From NCBI GenBank assembly GCA_023386865.1, contig JAEWIV010000050.1, positions 1 through 9,431 on the forward strand: a stretch of DNA of 9,431 bases. The letters run 5' to 3'. The notes under the pieces are model-generated. The model was not told the DNA's origin, did no database searches, and saw only the letters and a list, made by a program, of their open reading frames with translations. Shown one piece after another: positions 7,154 through 9,431 of the stretch (position 1 is the stretch's first letter; each line of letters begins with the position of its first letter). A program made the translations under genes and the position numbers. Origin of the DNA: Pseudomonadota bacterium (GTDB lineage Bacteria; Pseudomonadota; Alphaproteobacteria; Reyranellales; Reyranellaceae).

Positions 7154-8410
7154 TTACCAGCCCTTGTAGGGCAGGATGACGTTCGCCGTGGCGCGGGCCT
7201 TGGGGTAGATCGTGACATACTTGCCGCCCTGCAGCTGCGTCACCACGCTCGACGCCAGCACGTTCTGGCCCTTGTCGTCGAACTTCACGCCGTCGTAGCC
7301 CGCCGCCATCTGCTCGGCCGGCAGGTTGGTGGCCCTGAGCGCCGCCTGGATCTTGGCGGGGTCGGTCGAGCCGGCGCGGTTGATCGCATCGGCCAGCACC
7401 AGGAAGCCCTGCAGGCCGCGCACCGAGACGTCGTCGAGCTCGACACCGGCCTTGGCCTTGTAGAGCTCGTTGAAGATCGCCGGCACGCTGCCCGGCTTGC
7501 CGCCCGAATAGGCCGAGCGGTTGACCAGGCCCTCGACCGACGGGGCCATAGCCTTCAGGAAGGCCGGATCGTTGAAGCCGGCATTGTCGGCGATCATGAT
7601 CGACGGCTTCCAGTTCAGCTCCTTCATCGTCTTGGCGTAGAGGATCGCGTCGGACGTGTAGGAGATGAAGATCACGACGTCGGGGTTCTTCTCCTTGAGC
7701 TGCAGAACCTGCGGCTGCACGTCGCTCGAGTTCGCCGAATAGGCGATCTTCTGCGTGACCGGCAGGCCGTCCTTGCCGAACTGGTCGGCGATGACGCTCG
7801 CGACCGAGTTCCCGTACTCGGTGTTCTCGTGGACCACCGCGATCGAGCCGACCTTCTGGCCGGCTGCCTTCTGCTCCTTGAGGAAGGTCGAATAGGCGCG
7901 GGCGAAGTCGATGGCGACCGGCGTCACGCGGAAGAACCACTTGAAGCCGCGCTCGGTGAGGTTGGCGGCCACCGACTCGGCGTTCACGAACGGCATGCCG
8001 TGGCGCTCGGCGATGGCGCTGGCGGTGAGCGTGATGCCGGACTGGTAAGCGCCGATCAGCGCCGCCACCTTCTCCTCGGAGATCAGCCGCAGCGCCTGGT
8101 TCTGCCCGGCCGCCGGAGTGCCCTGATTGTCGGCGAAGATCAGCTGGATCTTGGCGCCGCCCAGGCCCGGCAGCCCGCCGCCCTTGGCCAGCGGCAGGAC
8201 CTTGGCGAGCTCGGCGTTGCCGTTGTTGACGACGTCGGCGCCGACCTCGATCGCCATCTTGGAATAGTTGCCGGCGCTCGCCGAATTGCCGCTCAACGGA
8301 TAGATGACACCGACCTTGACCGGTGCCGGCTGTGCGCCGGCGCCCGTCGCCAGGCCCAGCACGGTGGCGGCGGCTCCGGCCGAGAAGCCGCGACGGGTTG
8401 TCTTGGTCAT
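7154..8410 (-). CDS. livK: Periplasmic substrate-binding protein of a Liv-type ABC importer (Peripla_BP_6)
   Basis: 418 residues, ATG 8410 to TAA 7154. The start is chosen over an in-frame GTG at 8425 because GGGAG lies 8 bases before the ATG and the leader then begins as MTKTTRRGFS. Residues 1-26 look like a Tat signal (R6-R7-G-F-S, then a weakly hydrophobic Ala/Gly run) with cleavage near GAGA|QP, so the protein may be exported folded. The mature part follows the two-lobed Liv/amide-binding fold: KVGVIYPLSGNSASAGNYSKMA at the first strand and helix, LIGAYQSGITLTASAIAERHGMPFV in lobe one, and AVVHENTEYGNSVASVIADQFG at the lobe-two hinge. It delivers substrate to the LivH/LivM-like channel. 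Ligand could be an amino acid, amide, or organic or aromatic acid. It sits 53 bp after an enolase-superfamily gene, which hints at a hydroxy-acid or acid-sugar substrate. Confidence 0.92.
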   Translation of the reverse strand: MTKTTRRGFSAGAAATVLGLATGAGAQPAPVKVGVIYPLSGNSASAGNYSKMAIEVGADVVNNGNAELAKVLPLAKGGGLPGLGGAKIQLIFADNQGTPAAGQNQALRLISEEKVAALIGAYQSGITLTASAIAERHGMPFVNAESVAANLTERGFKWFFRVTPVAIDFARAYSTFLKEQKAAGQKVGSIAVVHENTEYGNSVASVIADQFGKDGLPVTQKIAYSANSSDVQPQVLQLKEKNPDVVIFISYTSDAILYAKTMKELNWKPSIMIADNAGFNDPAFLKAMAPSVEGLVNRSAYSGGKPGSVPAIFNELYKAKAGVELDDVSVRGLQGFLVLADAINRAGSTDPAKIQAALRATNLPAEQMAAGYDGVKFDDKGQNVLASSVVTQLQGGKYVTIYPKARATANVILPYKGW

Positions 8411-8418
8411 GCGTCCCA

Positions 8419-8423
8419 CTCCC
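8419..8423 (-). promoter_or_regulatory. Shine-Dalgarno of the binding-protein gene
   Basis: The minus strand reads GGGAG, then eight bases, then ATG 8410. It overlaps the alternative GTG start at 8425-8423 and so argues against that start. Confidence 0.6.
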
Positions 8424-8463
8424 ACGGTTTTCTTTCAACGAAACATGGCACGGCGGGCGCCGG

Positions 8464-9431
8464 TCAGCAAACGCGGTAGCGCTCCACGGCATCGCGATCG
8501 AGCTCGACTCCGAGCCCGGGCTCCGCTGGCAACAGAACGTGGCCGGCTTCCAGGACCAGAGGCTTCTTGAGCAGCTGCGTACGCAGTGCATTGTCGCTCA
8601 TGTCGTACTCGAGCATCAGCGGATGCGGCGGATGGTCGGTGTGCGGCGTATTGGGCAGCGAGGCGATGAGATGACAGGCGGTGGCGAGCCCGATGGCGCC
8701 GCCCCAGACATGCGGCGCCACGCGCAGGTTCTGGGCGTGCGCCAGGGTCGCGATGCGCCGCGCCTCGGTGAGGCCACCGGTGCCCGGCACCGACGGCTGG
8801 ACGATGTCGATGCAGCGGCCGTCGATCAGGGCGCGGAAATCGCGCACCGTATGATGGGCCTCGCCGGCAGCGATCGGGATCGGCGAGCGCAGGCGCAGCT
8901 CGGCATAGCCGCGCAGGTCTCCCGGCGGCAGCGGCTCCTCGATCCAGTGCACGGCGAAAGGCTCGATCGCCCGCGCGCATTCCAGCGCCACGTCGGCGGT
9001 GTAGGCACCGTTGATGTCGACCATCAGGAGCTTGTCCGGCCCCAATGCGGCGCGGGCGCGGCGCACGCGCGCCACGTCGTCCCGGATGCCCCGGCCGATC
9101 TTGATCTTGGCGCCGGCATAGGGATGGGCGGCGGCCTCGGCCAGCATGTGGTCGAGCTGGCGGTCGGGATCGTCGGAAAAGAAGCCGGTCGAGGCGTAGG
9201 CCGGGATGCGCGTCGTGCCGCAGCCGCCGATCAGGTCGCACACCCTGACGCCGAAGCCGCGGGCAATGGCGTCCCACAACGCGACGTTGATGGCGGCGAG
9301 ACAGGCGGTGAGCTGGTTGCCGACGCCCAGGTGATACATGGCGTTGCGCACGCGCGCCTCGACATGGTCGAAGTCGAAGATGCGCCTGCCGACGAACAGC
9401 GGCTCGACCATGCGAAAGTATTCGCGGGTGA
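8464..9431 (-). CDS. Enolase-superfamily enzyme, mandelate racemase/muconate lactonizing type (5' end outside window)
   Basis: Open from the right edge to TGA 8464. The first internal ATG is at 9411, but the frame continues upstream as TREYFR, so the true start lies beyond the edge. Family members run about 370-400 residues, so some 50-80 N-terminal residues (capping domain) are missing. Numbering from ATG 9411: catalytic K-x-K at K102/K104 (AKIKIG), metal ligands D132 (MVDIN), E158 (HWIEEP) and E184 (AAGEA), and catalytic His H234 (APHVWG), all in the expected barrel order; E268 (LMLEYD) is also conserved. At the position usually QPD, with the Asp paired to the His, the sequence reads QPS (S207). 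The fold supports Mg-dependent proton abstraction next to a carboxylate, as a racemase, dehydratase or cycloisomerase. The exact reaction cannot be called. The 53-bp gap to the importer suggests it acts on the imported compound. Confidence 0.9.
   Translation of the reverse strand, partial: TREYFRMVEPLFVGRRIFDFDHVEARVRNAMYHLGVGNQLTACLAAINVALWDAIARGFGVRVCDLIGGCGTTRIPAYASTGFFSDDPDRQLDHMLAEAAAHPYAGAKIKIGRGIRDDVARVRRARAALGPDKLLMVDINGAYTADVALECARAIEPFAVHWIEEPLPPGDLRGYAELRLRSPIPIAAGEAHHTVRDFRALIDGRCIDIVQPSVPGTGGLTEARRIATLAHAQNLRVAPHVWGGAIGLATACHLIASLPNTPHTDHPPHPLMLEYDMSDNALRTQLLKKPLVLEAGHVLLPAEPGLGVELDRDAVERYRVC

Noticed and set aside
8411..8463. Promoter or terminator in the gap between the enolase-superfamily gene and the binding-protein gene
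   Set aside because: The 53 bp hold a ribosome binding site but no convincing -35/-10 pair and no hairpin with a T-tract.
7140..8591. 483-codon minus-strand frame across the binding-protein gene
   Set aside because: It is an out-of-frame, low-complexity reading of the binding-protein gene, which has a signal peptide and fold motifs in the other frame.

Overview
GC-rich window with strong third-position G/C bias. All ten genes lie on the minus strand, so transcription runs from right to left. Gene content and style suggest an alphaproteobacterium, possibly of the Rhizobiales or Rhodospirillales. The signs are a LivKHMGF-type importer with a Tat-type binding-protein leader, a sensor kinase domain of the type common in rhizobial HWE kinases, and a palindrome resembling the 'GAGCATGAT' extragenic palindromes of that class. 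The genus cannot be fixed from sequence alone.

Right half (about 3847-9431): an enolase-superfamily enzyme of the mandelate racemase/muconate lactonizing type (5' end outside the window) is followed by a complete branched-chain-amino-acid-type ABC importer. The order is binding protein, LivH-like permease, LivM-like permease, LivG-like ATPase, LivF-like ATPase. Gaps are 53 and 32 bp, then three overlaps of 4, 11 and 4 bp, as expected of one operon. The likely joint role is uptake and catabolism of a small carboxylate, perhaps an acid-sugar or hydroxy-acid; the substrate is not deducible from sequence.

Junction (3778-3846): a 69-bp gap almost filled by a 40-bp inverted repeat (16-base arms, 14 pairs, 8-base loop) that begins one base after the livF-like stop codon.

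Left half (1-3777): a signalling cluster with gaps of 17-31 bp. It holds a 119-residue predicted secreted protein, a two-TM Cache-domain class III adenylate cyclase with a short TPR-like tail, a stand-alone receiver protein, and the N-terminal sensor part of a membrane receptor, probably a histidine kinase, that runs off the left edge. The cluster pairs a cAMP-making receptor with a phosphorelay receptor and a small exported protein of unknown function.

No tRNA, rRNA, CRISPR array, insertion sequence or integrase was seen. No stretch longer than about 70 bp lacks a gene. The most noteworthy points are the signalling cluster, the palindrome, a Ser in place of the usual dyad Asp in the enolase-superfamily enzyme, and an in-phase A AAA AAG heptamer at codons 3-5 of the kinase-like gene.
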